NCBI GenBank assembly: GCA_905250075.1
Contig: CAJNOP010000004.1
Span: 3,730,558 to 3,794,557, forward strand
Source of the DNA: Rotaria sp. Silwood1
Taxonomy: Eukaryota > Rotifera > Eurotatoria > Philodinida > Philodinidae
Length of the DNA: 64,000 bases
Direction: 5' to 3'
The notes under the pieces were generated by a model that saw nothing but the letters and a program-made list of their open reading frames with translations, was not told the DNA's origin and did no database searches. A program made the translations under genes and the position numbers. This document shows positions 1 through 12,200 of this stretch, piece after piece; within the stretch, counting starts at the first letter, position 1, and each line of letters begins with the position of its first letter.

Positions 1-1
1 A

Positions 2-244
2 AATCTGGTTATATTTAATATAAATGAGAATAATGATGAAGTTTTAAGTGTTAAAGAACATCTTGATTGTCGTGGTTCGTTTACACGATATTTTACATTT
101 GATCCAACTGGAAAATTTCTTCTTGTTGCTAATCAAAAATCAAATAATTTAATTTGTTTTTCATATAATAAGGATAATGGTACATATACATTTGTTTCAA
201 AATTGGATAATATTCAAAGTCCGCAGCATATTGTTTTTCTTTGA
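2..244 (+). CDS. Lactonase (7-bladed beta-propeller, 6-phosphogluconolactonase-like), C-terminal part
   Basis: Only the last 80 codons are in the window; the frame is open from base 2 to the TGA at 242-244. The peptide carries the typical last blade of the Pgl/YbhE-type lactonase fold: a DPTGKFLLVANQKSN stretch, then NLICFSYNKDNGTYTFV, and it ends SPQHIVFL. Bacterial and fungal members of this family hydrolyse 6-phosphogluconolactone or related lactones; the substrate here cannot be told. No intron is seen in this part. The family (COG2706-like) is mainly bacterial and fungal and is unusual in animals, so horizontal origin is possible. Alternative: another beta-propeller protein of similar repeat. 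The assignment rests on pattern recognition of one blade only. Confidence 0.65.
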   Translation, partial: NLVIFNINENNDEVLSVKEHLDCRGSFTRYFTFDPTGKFLLVANQKSNNLICFSYNKDNGTYTFVSKLDNIQSPQHIVFL

Positions 245-1032
245 TAATTATTAAATTTTTTGTTTTGAAAAAAAAAAAACTCAATTTATTAATTTTTTTA
301 ATTTTTAAAGAACAAAAGAATATAATTTTAGCTGTATTCTAATCGAAATAAATTTGATTGATGATCTACATATATTTGTTTTCTAACAATGGGTTTAAAT
401 TAACTAAAGATGTTTTATTGAATGACATAATTTATTTATTTAATAGTCAAAATAAATTTCACAAGATACTTCTAAAAAAACCAATCGCAGGTCAAATGGA
501 TCATTTGAAACAGCAATGGGATGTATAAGGATTTCCTATTTGTAGTTATGAGATATTACTTTTCACTTAAGATTAATCCTTATGCGTCGTTGCTCTTCTT
601 TTTTTGTCGTACGCAGTCATTTGCATTATGATATCATATGATCGTTTGAACCATAGTTCACATGTATTAGTCGGTCATTTTTTTTTCTGTACAAGGATCA
701 ATTACAACTTTTCCAGTTTAATCGGAATTAGTGAAAACTGATTCCCCACAGACAGTAAGATCTTGATATTCATTGAAAATCAATCCATAATTATTTTCTG
801 GTCACTTAAAACTGTATATTACAGACTGAGTAAGTTTGGCAAACAAAGTCGAAAATTCTTGAAGACTATTCAAAAATAAGTATATGAAAATAAGTACATC
901 ATCTATTCAGCATATATATCATAAATTCAAATCTTGTTATGAACGGCATGTTTTATAAATTGTTAAATAAGTCATTTCATAGCGCTTTTTTTCATGTTCA
1001 GATCTATGTTTTTTTTTTGAATCTTATTCAAT
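245..1032. other. Intergenic, no gene seen
   Basis: AT-rich spacer between the lactonase stop and the next ATG. I see no open frame of note and no RNA gene. A pyrimidine-rich stretch ending in AG about 30 bp before the next start (near 1002) could be an acceptor for a 5'UTR intron or a spliced leader. Confidence 0.5.
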
Positions 1033-2187
1033 ATGCCTAATCTAACATCTTATCGTGCTCCTCCTATTCATTTAAATCGAGAACTTCCAAAAACTTATTG
1101 TGATTTAATTCGACATGAAATTGATTATAATCATTTTCTTCGTACACGTATTACAAATATTCAATCATCATTATCTTTTACAAATAAGAAACATTTAACG
1201 AAAACAAAAAATATTCAACGACATCGTAAATTTTTTGATCATAATCAACGTTTATTTCATATATATAAACGTAATTTACAATTATGTCAAAAAATTCTTC
1301 AAATTTGGTCAAATAATGGTAAACAAAAAGGTGGTATTGATTGTCATAATGAAAATTATAGAAAACAAACAAATATTTCTCATTTTCGTTTACAACAGAA
1401 ACATTGGAAAGATAATATTGAAAATGAAAATCAACGATTAATTCATTCATTGATGTAACAAAGATCTATTCAATTTATATTTCAATAATTCACTTAGTTT
1501 GTTTTTAAAGATATCATCGAAAGAAATATCAATCAGTATATGATCGATATACAACCTATGAAGCTTATCAGTATCATTTAAAATTATTAAAATCTATGTG
1601 TCAATATCCGAAATATAATACAAGTAATTCTATCTATAAAATTCTGCTTGATCATGATTATTTGCTGAAATATATGTATTATAATTACAGTTAGTTTTAT
1701 AATTTTAGATTCGAATATTTCTTTACGAACTCAATGTCAAACTTTACCATTCTCATATAAATTTCATAAACAAAAATCGAAAATAAACAAAACAAAATTT
1801 AATAAATCAATTAAAAATAAAGAAATAAGAACAAATAAATATATAGAAAATATTTTACAACAAACAATGAATAATGCAATTTATATTTGTAAAATAAAAA
1901 CAATTATTTTTTAAGAATGATTTTCCTATCTTTATATATTTTTAGATAATCAACCTCTTTCATCTGCATTCAATCGTATTAAATCATCATATTCTGCAGA
2001 TAGTCAATGGTTGAAACCACGTTTATATAATCACACAGCACTCTTTCGATCATTTTCATGTCGTCAATTGCTTGAACCTTGGCATAATACAAAACGACAG
2101 AGAGAACCAATAGGAAGTTATACGATTAATGATAAAATGATCAATGAAAAATATCATGTCTCTGATTCATATAATAATGTACTTTAA
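1033..2187 (+). CDS. CFAP97-domain (hemingway/KIAA1430-like) ciliary protein
   Basis: Four exons: 1033-1454, 1511-1623, 1709-1888, 1946-2187, giving 318 residues in frame. The CFAP97 signature lies in the first exon: a basic coiled segment with NLQLCQKILQIWSNNG (compare QLCQKI in small CFAP97D proteins), followed by a GGIDCHNEN segment (like VDCWNEYF in CFAP97D1) and ENENQRLIHSL. The C-terminal half is Lys/Asn-rich with no domain that I recognise. Members of the family are axonemal or sperm-tail proteins in animals. Introns are 56, 85 and 57 bp. The family call is good; which paralogue (CFAP97D1 or D2) is uncertain, and the C-terminal extension makes it longer than vertebrate CFAP97D proteins. 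Confidence 0.78.
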
Positions 2188-3040
2188 CGAAAGTAGATTC
2201 AAATTAAAAAATAACAAATAAATGAACAATCTTCCTTAATATCGTATTGAAACTATTCTCTTTCATTTTTCATATTATTTCTTATTATACGAACGTTGTT
2301 TGAAATGTCAGTTTTATTCATTACAAAAAAAAATCTACTGTACGAAACACAAAATATAATAAAATAATTTCTGCTTCTTTCAAATATATTTGCCAACTCA
2401 AAATTGACAGATGGCAAAATGATAAAGACATCATTTTAATGCAACTCATTGATTGATCTAATCTTACGAACATCTCAAGTAAATTTCTCAACGAATGAAA
2501 AACTTGACGAAAATATTTAAAATAAGCACAGGTTCGAAGTATGCTAGATATTAAACACGAAGACTCAAAATTACACTTTCAAATAAGACAATTTTTCGCT
2601 TTTCAAAAGGAGTAATGAATTATACATGAAATAGAATAATCAAGATAATTTGTTTTACAATTGCTATTTCGTCAGTAACTCAATGAATTTGCCATCAAAG
2701 CTTTGACATAAGTATGTACTTTCACTATATATATAAATTTAACTTTATTGACAACAAAGGAGCCTAGTGAGTAGATATGATTTCTTGTTTGCCTTCGTAC
2801 TATTAAATAAATTTCATTTAAGGACAAATTAGTAATATATCCGAATATTGCATTGCACTAAAATAAATGATAATAAATCAATGAACAAGAAAATACTTAT
2901 AAAATTGAAGTACTCTTAAAGAAAAATAAAGTCGATAAATATTTATCGTAAAAATCGAGGACTAGAAAGAAGAAATTAATTGACGTCATTCAATCATTTG
3001 ATTTATTTCTATTGAACGAGCTAGTCAAAATAGAAAAATA
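2188..3040. other. Intergenic, no gene seen
   Basis: About 850 bp of AT-rich DNA. No ORF, RNA gene or clear repeat was recognised. Confidence 0.5.
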
Positions 3041-5739
3041 ATGTTTATATTAGTAATATTCAAAATTATTATTTTTCTTATATGTATAAATATGTTTAAT
3101 ACAAGTCATTTTCAAGGTGGAACAATTACATATAAAATTATAAATACTTATGGATCAACAGTATCTATCATGATAACACAAACATATTTATATAGATGGC
3201 CATTAGTTTATTGTGATAATTCTTATATATTATCACAAACATCACCCAATATAAGTTCTTTTAGTGAATATAATTATAAACTCAATTGTGTGGCAAATTG
3301 TACAACAAAAGGTGGCTACATACCAGTACCAGTTAGACCCTATTGCATAGATTATTCAGCAGTAATGTCTATTAGTGTCACACAACGAACTGATATAGTT
3401 AATCTTACAAGTGGAGCTTATTTTAAAGTCGCTTTTGTATCGTATGTTATACAATTCTTTTCAATTTAATAAAATATCTTGTTTTTCTACAGATCGGCTT
3501 GGCGAACATTAAGTTTACCAAACGGAAATCCACCTACCAAAGGTTGGAGTATCTTATGTACTATTGATTTACGTACACGATCAGATACAGGAAAGCTAAA
3601 TACGCCTCCTGTTGCAAATATGATATCACCTATCGCAATACCTGTCGGAATTCAACAATCATTGTTTATACCAACAATTGATAGTGATAATGATGTAGTA
3701 CGATGCCGTTTTGCTAATACGACAGATGAATGTTCAGATGTATGTCCACCAAGCTCTCTACCTAATAATACAATACTCATATCTTCAAATTGTACATTGT
3801 TAATCACTGGTGCCAAAGTTAACGATTGGTATGCTGTAGCTATTCAGGTACATAGTAAATTATTGTAAGAAATAATAAACAATGTACATCATCTCTATAA
3901 GAAAGCGAAATAGAGTAATTGATTGAGAATTTATTTTTTCTCTAAAATTTAGATTGAAGATTTTACTTCTTCAAATTCAACTACTCCATTAAGTTCTGTA
4001 CCAGTTCAACTTCTTATAAATGTATATGCTTCACCGAATTGCACTATAGTTCCCCGTCTTTATGGCTCGAATAATCAAACAGGTACATGTGAAAGTATAC
4101 AAGTTGGTCAATCACATTCAATAATACTTTATGCTGAAAACTATTGCTCGAATTACAGTGTGATAATCGAAGATATTGCTACTTTATCATTTCCTATTGT
4201 AATTAAAAGTAATATTATTCAAAATACAAGTACATTATATTCTGTTTCTTTAACGTGGACACCAACTACAAATCAAATCGGTTCACAAATACTTTGTACT
4301 ATTGCAATTGATAGGTAACTAGTAATAAATTAGTTATTAATTTGTTTTTTTTCTTCAATATAGTCAAAATGTTCAATCAAATCAATATTGTATGGCATTC
4401 GTTGTTAGCATAAGTGGCACTCAAACATGTCCTGGAGAAGTATTAGAAACTTCGTAAGTATTATTACCAAAATTTTGTTCATATTGTCGTAGTGTACAGA
4501 TGAATATTTTATTAATATGAACTAAATAATATTCAACTTTATCGTTGCTGTTTTTAAGTTAAGAAACTATCAATTTTCATATTTAATATTGACCGTTTCT
4601 ATATATGCTAGAATATTTTATATCTCTAATCGGACAATTTATACTCTTTTTTGCATCTATATGATTAATTATGTTATATTTACAGTTCAAATGAGTACAT
4701 TTCAACGATAAAAGTTTATGTCGAAAGTATAAATATTACTTGAGTCAATCATAATATCATTCTAATCAATGAACTATTCATCTAAACAGATGATATTAAT
4801 TTTCTTTTTAAAGCTTCGTGAGATTGTAGGTCCTTTGTTTATTTAATCAACACTCTTTAAAAACAAAAATTTGAAATTATTTATTTTTGAATGATAAGTA
4901 TTTTTATTTGAAATTTTTTTTTCAAGAGAATTTATTTCATAAGGATAGTATTTCTACAGACAAAAAAACTTCTTCTCATGATCATGTTTTTATAGAACAT
5001 CATTATTATCATCAACCATAACTCAGGAAATATTTAATGATTCTTTATCATTTATTGATGATCTTACAACATATATTAATGATGAACAAAGTTCTGCAGA
5101 TGATACGTCATCAATAACTAGTACTACGACTATCAATACAACTACTGGTAAATTCAATAAAAATAAAAAAATATTTAACTATTATTTTGTATCTCGTTAA
5201 AGTTTCATCATCGAATGAACTATCATGGCTATTACCTGTAATTATTGCTTTGGCTACGATATTATCACTTTTATGTTGCTTATGTTTATGTTGTCCATCA
5301 CCTTAGTAAGCTAAAAGACAAAAACAAAAATAACTATATAAAATGTTCTTTTATGTTTAATAGTGGTTTAGGATTGTTATATAGAAAACATCGTCGTGAT
5401 GTGTCATCAGAACCGTTAGATAACACTGATCGAATGCATCGATCATCAAGAATTTACACGATTTACAGACGATATATAAATAATTCCAATAGTATCAATC
5501 GATTTACTAGTAGTTTAGAAAGCCCAAGAAGTACAACTGAATCTGATATACATTTGGATTTATTTTCAGCAACATCTCGTGATAGTATGAATAAAAAAGC
5601 AAATAATTCTAGATGGGCCTATCCATCACCAAGATACTATGAAATAGGAATATCACGAGCTGAATATAAAAATGGAAACAACTATGTTAAACGTCATAAA
5701 AATCTTGTACAAACATACTCATCATACAATGACGATTAA
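3041..5739 (+). CDS. Type I single-pass membrane protein with Cys-rich ectodomain, uncharacterised
   Basis: Seven exons: 3041-3441, 3493-3847, 3953-4314, 4364-4453, 4996-5147, 5203-5305, 5364-5739; 612 residues. A hydrophobic signal sequence covers residues 1 to about 20. The ectodomain (to about 455) has paired cysteines and several N-glycosylation sequons. It includes a module with DSDNDVVRCRFA, then WYAVAIQIEDF and SSVPVQLLINV, resembling uncharacterised extracellular modules I associate with lophotrochozoan cell-surface proteins. A Ser/Thr-rich stalk (exon 5) precedes a membrane helix at about 462-484 (WLLPVIIALATILSL then a Cys cluster LCCLCLCC, likely palmitoylated). The 125-residue basic cytoplasmic tail is Ser/Arg/Tyr-rich. 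Intron 4 (542 bp) is far longer than the others (47-105 bp). Function unknown. Confidence 0.75.
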
Positions 5740-6489
5740 GTGTTCATGATAGATCATTTTATTTTTTTGTTTTCTTTTTTATACATAACTATATGTGATT
5801 AGTCTATGAATATTTCTATAGACTGACAATCATTTTGGAATCTATCACTCAATGGTTTATTTGTTTCGATAAGAATACTTTTAAAAAACCTTTTTTTGTA
5901 TACTACTATTAAAAGTGTTTATTTTGACATTTATTCATATTTTGTATATAATATTATTAAGGGAGAATTTCTTATATAAACTTGCACAAAATAAACATGA
6001 TACAGAAATCAAAAATCAAGATAAACTATTTTTATTTTGTTATTTAATAAAGTTATACTTAACAAATGATCTGATATTTTGAAAGATTTTTAAAAACTGA
6101 ACAACTTTTATATAAAAAGTTTATTTGCATGTCGTCGACTCGTATTAAATTAAAAATCAATTTATTTTTTACTGATAGTAGTTTTAAATGATCTCTATTT
6201 ATAATAAAAGTTTCAAAAAATTAGATTTTATCATTAAGGAGAGATATTCTAATATAAAAAATATGAAATTTCGTAATTATTGACTATGCTGATATATAAA
6301 TTCTCTTCTTTTCATATACATTGACATTGTTAGTATGTATAACTAAACTATCCATTCTTCTTTGTTATCATCACCATCTGTCGTCAATTGATTACTATTC
6401 GTTAGTAAATAGCCACTATCGGTTTTCTCATATAATCATCATCAGTCGAGTTCGTTCAATTATATATTATTTTGTTCAAAATAATCAGA
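5740..6489. other. Intergenic, no gene seen
   Basis: AT-rich spacer holding the 3'UTR of the membrane-protein gene and the upstream region of PRELID1. AATAAA-like sites occur (for example AAAATAAACA near 5989). Nothing else was recognised. Confidence 0.45.
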
Positions 6490-7239
6490 ATGGTTAAAAC
6501 ACATATTGATCAATGGTTATATACATTTCCTTGGTCTCAAGTTATTAGTGGTTTTTGGCAAAAATTTCCTAATCCATATACGTAGGATTTTTCTTTTCGT
6601 TTTTGATATTCAAAATGTATGTTTTTGTATCTAAAGAGGCCATATTTTATCTGAAGATGTATATGATCGAATAATCACTAATGATCATATTCTTATAACA
6701 AAACGTTTATTAACTAAAACAAATAAAATTCCACGTTGGGGTGAATTTTTATTTTCTCGTGGTTCAGCATCAACAATTGCATTTATTATTGAAGAATCTA
6801 TATGTGATTTAAAACAAAAAACATTTACAACTGTAACAAAAAATATTAATCTAAAATCTTTAATGGTAAAAAATAATTTAATATAAATTTTTCACAAAAA
6901 AAAGTTGTTTTTATGATTTTATAGACTATTGAAGAAACTTGTATTTATCGTCCTGATAAAAATAATGAATCAAGTACAATTTGTGAAAAAAAAGTAATTG
7001 CAACATCAGATCTATTTGGTTTTAAAACAACATTAGAAACATTTGCAATACAACGTTATAAAAAAAATCAAGAATTAGCAAGTCTTGGTTTAGAATTTAT
7101 ACTTCATAATTTATTTCTTCCACATTTACCACTACCATGTATTATTGGTATAAAAACGTTAGATACTCGAACATTTTCAAGAAAACTCAGTGATAAAGCA
7201 AAAGAATTCATGAAATCATCTAATAATGATTCATTTTAA
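6490..7239 (+). CDS. PRELID1: PRELI domain protein (PRELID1-like mitochondrial lipid transfer)
   Basis: Three exons: 6490-6581, 6637-6865, 6925-7239; 211 residues. The PRELI/MSF1 domain fills the protein: near the N-terminus SQVISGFWQKFPNPYT (compare FWQRYPNPYS in PRELID1), then ITKRLLTKTNKIPRWGEF in the family's LLTKTNRMPRW position, and IEETCIYRPD at the middle. The C-terminus after about residue 190 lacks the long Lys/Ala helix of vertebrate PRELID1. Family members act with TRIAP1/Mdm35 in the mitochondrial intermembrane space and move phosphatidic acid to the inner membrane for cardiolipin synthesis. It lies 150 bp upstream of the Fpg gene on the same strand. Confidence 0.88.
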
Positions 7240-7353
7240 TTATGATATTGTTTTTATTTTCTACTTTTTTTTTTTTTTATAATGCTATTTGTGACATACC
7301 TGCACAATTATGTTTTTTTCTTATTTTTACACTTGAACAAAGATTTCTAAGTA

Positions 7354-7384
7354 TGCTTTTTTTTTTCTTTTTTACGTTTTATAG
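7354..7384 (+). promoter_or_regulatory. Splice-acceptor-like tract just before the Fpg start (possible trans-splice site)
   Basis: A run of T interrupted by C and ACG ends in TTTTATAG at 7384, five bases before the Fpg ATG at 7390. There is no room for an ordinary first exon unless it overlaps the PRELID1 3'UTR. The site may receive a spliced leader, which bdelloids are known to use, or close a 5'UTR intron. Confidence 0.4.
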
Positions 7385-7389
7385 ATAAA

Positions 7390-9212
7390 ATGCCAGAACT
7401 TCCTGGTGAGAACTAATAATAATAAATTTTGAAACTTTTATTTCATCTTTATTCTTTTTTTGAAGAAGTAGAATATGCTCGAAGATTATTAGCTCGTTTT
7501 TTAAATCATACACATATAACTAAAGTTACGTATCCAGATGCAGATGGTTTATCAAGACGTTTTATGAATTGTACACCGACAACATTTGCTAATAGTTTAG
7601 TTAATCGAAAAATACTTGATATTAAACGACATGGAAAATATTTATGGTTTGAAATGATGGATCAACAACCTTTAACACCAATATTTCATTTTGGAATGTC
7701 AGGAGGTTTTCGTATAAAATCTGCACCTGATGTTACTTATTCAAAAGAAATTAAACTTGTTAAAATGAAAGCAAAAAATGAAATTGATGGACAATGTGAA
7801 TCGTTTGTTTATGGTAATTTTAATGAAATCTTTGCATAGAATAAGAAAAGAAAAATCTTTAAATTCATAAGTTTTTAAAATATGAAAATCACACATATTT
7901 TTGAAGAAAATAGTGAGTGAAAGTTTAAATCAAGATCTCTACGGTTCCTGCGTTCTAGATCCTTGCAGCAAAAAAGAGGGCAATAGTCTCTTTTTGTACG
8001 ATAGTAATCATAAGACTTAGATTATTCTAGAGCATTCCGAAGCTTTTCTCGAAATTTCAATGGTTGGAATATGTTTGTGAACGCTCTAAATAGTATAGTA
8101 TCTTAATTTAGTGCAGATAAAGAACACATGAAAATTTCATATGTTAGCTCTAAAGAGGCTTGGATGACAAATTTGTTTCTTAAATGATTTCATTTAGATG
8201 ATGAACTTGATGCTGATTTAACATGGCCACCTCGTTTTACACGTATGAGATTTTTAACATCAAAAGGTCATGATATATGTTATACAGATCTTCGTAAATT
8301 TGGACGTTTTCATCTTGTTGAATCAAAATCACCACGTTCATGTTTACCATTATCGAAACTTGGATTTGATCCTTATCTTGAAATGCCAACCTATGAAGAT
8401 TTTATCAATTTAATTCATTCATATCGATCAGCATCTATTGAACTTAAAGGACTTTTACTTGATCAAACTTTTTGTGCTGGAATTGGTAATTGGATAGCTG
8501 ATGAAATACTTTATCAATCACAATTTCATCCACGAAAACGTTTAAATACATTAAATGATGAACAATTAAAAATTTTACATAAAAATATTGATTATGTGAT
8601 AAGAACAGCTGTTGATGCTGGTGGTAGTCATAAATTTCCACCTGAATGGCTTTTTCATTATCGATGGACAAATAAACGAACAACAGAAGATTATTATAAA
8701 TTAACAATAAAATTTGATACTGTCGGTGGACGAACATCAGCTTATGTACCACAACGACAAATATTATCGAATGATGAACAACAACAAGTTGATGTACGAC
8801 TGGCTGCAAGAGAAGTTAAACGAAACAGCAAAAAGAAAATGAAAATAAATGATGAAAATGATAATGAATCAAATGATGATGAAAATAATGGTAAAATGAA
8901 ATTTTAAATTTATTTTTAACTTTCTCTTTTATGTCATTGATTTATTTCGAATATTTTTTGAATTGTTTTTAGAAACATCGATTATTGTAGCTGATGCAAA
9001 GGTACCGACGAAGAAACGAAGTAAACGAAAAATGATTAAAATTGGTAATTTTATTTTTTAAACCTTTGTCATTTAAATTAATTTTTTTCAATTATATAGA
9101 CACGGAAACAAATGAATTACCATCCAAGAAAAAATTACTATTAGCTCCAACTGTCATATCAAATCGACCACAACGAGCATGTAAACAGAAACCAATAAAT
9201 TATCATGTGTGA
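7390..9212 (+). CDS. Formamidopyrimidine-DNA glycosylase, plant/fungal type (Fpg/MutM family)
   Basis: Five exons: 7390-7405, 7466-7813, 8198-8890, 8973-9044, 9100-9212; 413 residues. The 16-bp first exon encodes MPELP and joins exactly to EVEYARR, giving the catalytic N-terminus (Pro2 nucleophile, Glu3). Lys63 in RHGKYLWFEM is the conserved beta-hairpin lysine; HFGMSG is at 80-85. The helix-two-turn-helix has LLLDQTFCAGIGNWIADE (about 207-224). In place of a zinc finger there is GGRTSAYVPQRQ (298-309), the zincless-finger form shared with plant FPG1 and fungal Fpg. A Lys/Asp/Glu-rich tail of about 100 residues follows, probably nuclear-targeting. The enzyme removes oxidised purines such as FapyG and opens the strand. 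Animals normally have NEIL1-3, so this type suggests horizontal transfer. Intron 2 is 384 bp. Confidence 0.9.
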
Positions 9213-12200
9213 TACAGTTTTTCTTTTCAAAGTTTTATTATCTATTTTGTTGTTGTTTCAATTTTGTAATATATTTTTTTTTTGCTTACTCTCGACGTTG
9301 ATGAACAATTCTAGATGATAAATAAAGACAAACAATAGCTATCTGATTGATAATACTAACATTGACTATTAGAGAGTTCGTTTGATTACTAAATGCATGG
9401 TATAAATGAATGAAAATTCAGTCACTAATAATAAAACATCGTATTAATATTCAAATTATCTTTAGCAAGTTAATTATGCTGTTGTACATCAACAATAAAA
9501 CAAAAGTTTAATTCAAAACTCATATTTTGTCAGCATAGAAAAGAAAAACATGAATTATTTAATAATGGTTAATGCTAATTCAGTTAAGAAAAAAAAATTA
9601 AGTGTAAAAGGGTATGAGAACATTTTAGAGTCTCATAAGATGACGAAATAGTATGCATGAACTTCTATATAGCAGGCAATTTTCTATATAGACAATTATT
9701 ATGCAATAAAATGACTTCTGTTATTTTTTTTACTTGACATAGCGTATGCTTATTTTCGTTTAATACGAGATAACTGTTGTTCATCATTTATTTGTTTATT
9801 TTTAATAGTTTACTCGATTGCATATCAACTATTAATTAAGTTGAAGTTTGATATTCCTCTCAATTTTCTTGTTTATATCAATGGAAACATGACAGATAAC
9901 AGAAAGCTCTTTTTTGTTTATTTAGCGTGCTTTAATCATAAAGATAGCTTTTGGTTAATCAACAGTTGTCGAACATTATTATTTGTATTGATATAGAAAT
10001 AATGAAGTCAAAGTATCCAAAAATTAAAGGAAAAGGCTGTATCAGCAAGAGATAAAAATTTTAAAAACAACAGTTGGTTGAAAAGAACACATGCAGTAAA
10101 CTATACACAAGACTATTTGTCAACTGAATAAAAGCTGTAAATCGATGATAAATTATGCAAACAGAGGCAAATTAGTGCAAGCATTGACCTATCAACATGT
10201 TGTCTCTTTCATTTTCAAAATAAAACTTTCACAGTCATTTGTTATTACTGAAGTAGGATAACTGTCAAGTTCGCCCATTGCATTTTAGCGTAGACTGAGA
10301 CATTGAAAAAAAAAAGCGTCTGTCAATGTATTTCTTGATCGAATTATATACATGACGACTTGTGTGTTATCAGTTGTAATTACCTTCAATGTTAAAGAGC
10401 GTAGCAGAAGATATAAAAAGAAGCTGCAACATAGAAATTCCTATAAGTAAATAATAAATCTAACATATTGCAAAAATGATTTTTTTGATAATGTATCATT
10501 GACTGACTATAAAAAAAAAGAAACTTTTATTTCTGACAAATAAAAAATATTATTATCTTAACCGATGTTGAAAATCTTATTTTCAGATTAGATGATATGA
10601 GTGAGACAATACTCGAAGGCTTTCGTAAATTGTATTCATTGATTGAATATCGATGTCCTTAACATAACCATTAGTGCATAGCCTAGTTATACAATGAATA
10701 TTTGCCTCTTTTTTGTAATGCTTTGTACGTGCAATATATCGATCATTTATCAATATGTCATGATCTTCTTAGTCAATTGGATACATATAGATCGTAAGTA
10801 GTTTCCAGGTCACATGTTCTTCAATGATATGACATATGCATTAAGAAAAGCTGTTTCATATTCATGAAGAATTTTTTTTAATGGACAAAAATGAAAAGAC
10901 ATTAAGATAATGAAGTGAAAGCTAGAAAGACTATTCAATATAGACTTTGGTAAAATTCAATTAACTGCTCGAATGTTAGAAAAATATCAAGTAACAGATT
11001 ATATAAATATTATTGAAGAATAACATACAAACATTAGTAGTATATTTATACAATGTCTCGATGGAAATTGACGTAAAGGATTCAAGTTTGGACGCTTTTA
11101 AATAGCCAAAAAAAACACATAAAATATATATTCTTCATTGAAAGACTATTATCATCATTTTCACACAAGGTATGCTTATGTAAATAGGACTAGTTCAATA
11201 GATTTTAAGCTAAGTAAACATGTGAGGCGTCGTATTTCTTCGTAGTAGATGTAACAATTTTATCAAGTAGTTGAGAGACAACATTAAACAAACAATATAT
11301 AGAAACCATAGTTGTGATCAATGACATAGATTAAAGCGTACAATAATTCTTGACTTAAATTTTGAGATTTAATAACTCTTATAAAAACAAATTCTGAAAA
11401 TTTTCTGAGAATACTTTATAATAAAAGTATTTTGAATTCTAAGTCATATTGATGTTGCTAAGTTGAAACTAGAAAACTAAATTGAAAGATTCGTTGTTTT
11501 CGATAACCTAACCCTAAATTTAAAGAAAAGTTCCAACATGTTATATTACTATTATTTATTGACATCACTAAGTACATGCCAAATTATAATGTGATATAAA
11601 GCTATTAAAAAGAGAAGTTCATATAATACAAGAATATACATATTCAATATTAGACATTACAGAAAAATAATGATAGTTTGTTGAATTGTCAGATTGTGTT
11701 AGAGTCCTGGAAACATATGCAAGAACGATAGCTAATGATTGTTGATAAATCATACGACATAGTACAAAAAATGTGTCAGAGAGATGAAGTGGTCGCAGAC
11801 AAGATAAATGTGGCTATGTTGTGTTATCAGCCAATGGCAAAAAAAAATAACTTGGGGAATGTTATGTAGAGAATTGAATGCATCTAGAGTTTTCGAACGA
11901 AAAGAATTACTCAAATCATGTATACAAAACCTATTGTAATCATATAAATTTTGATATTCTCAACATATTATACACATTCAGACAATGGTATATATCAATC
12001 ATTGCATTATTAGATGTGTATTGATTCATTGTAAATGCATATCTTTGTTTTTCGTGTTGTTTGCTTCAATTGTTTATATCGCTATTACATTGTATTTCCC
12101 AAGACAAGCAATCCTTGCGCAGGATTCCGGTCAGGATTTCGTCGGAATCCGATAAAAACTGACGAAATCCGACAGAATCCTATCGGGTTTTGCACATGTC

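Noticed and set aside
8020..8097. Small inverted repeat (CTAGAGCATTC / GAACGCTCTA) in Fpg intron 2
   Set aside because: Stem is short and imperfect, no target duplication seen; could be chance.
8444..8809. 121-codon open frame on the minus strand
   Set aside because: It is the antisense shadow of Fpg exon 3, caused by biased codon use.
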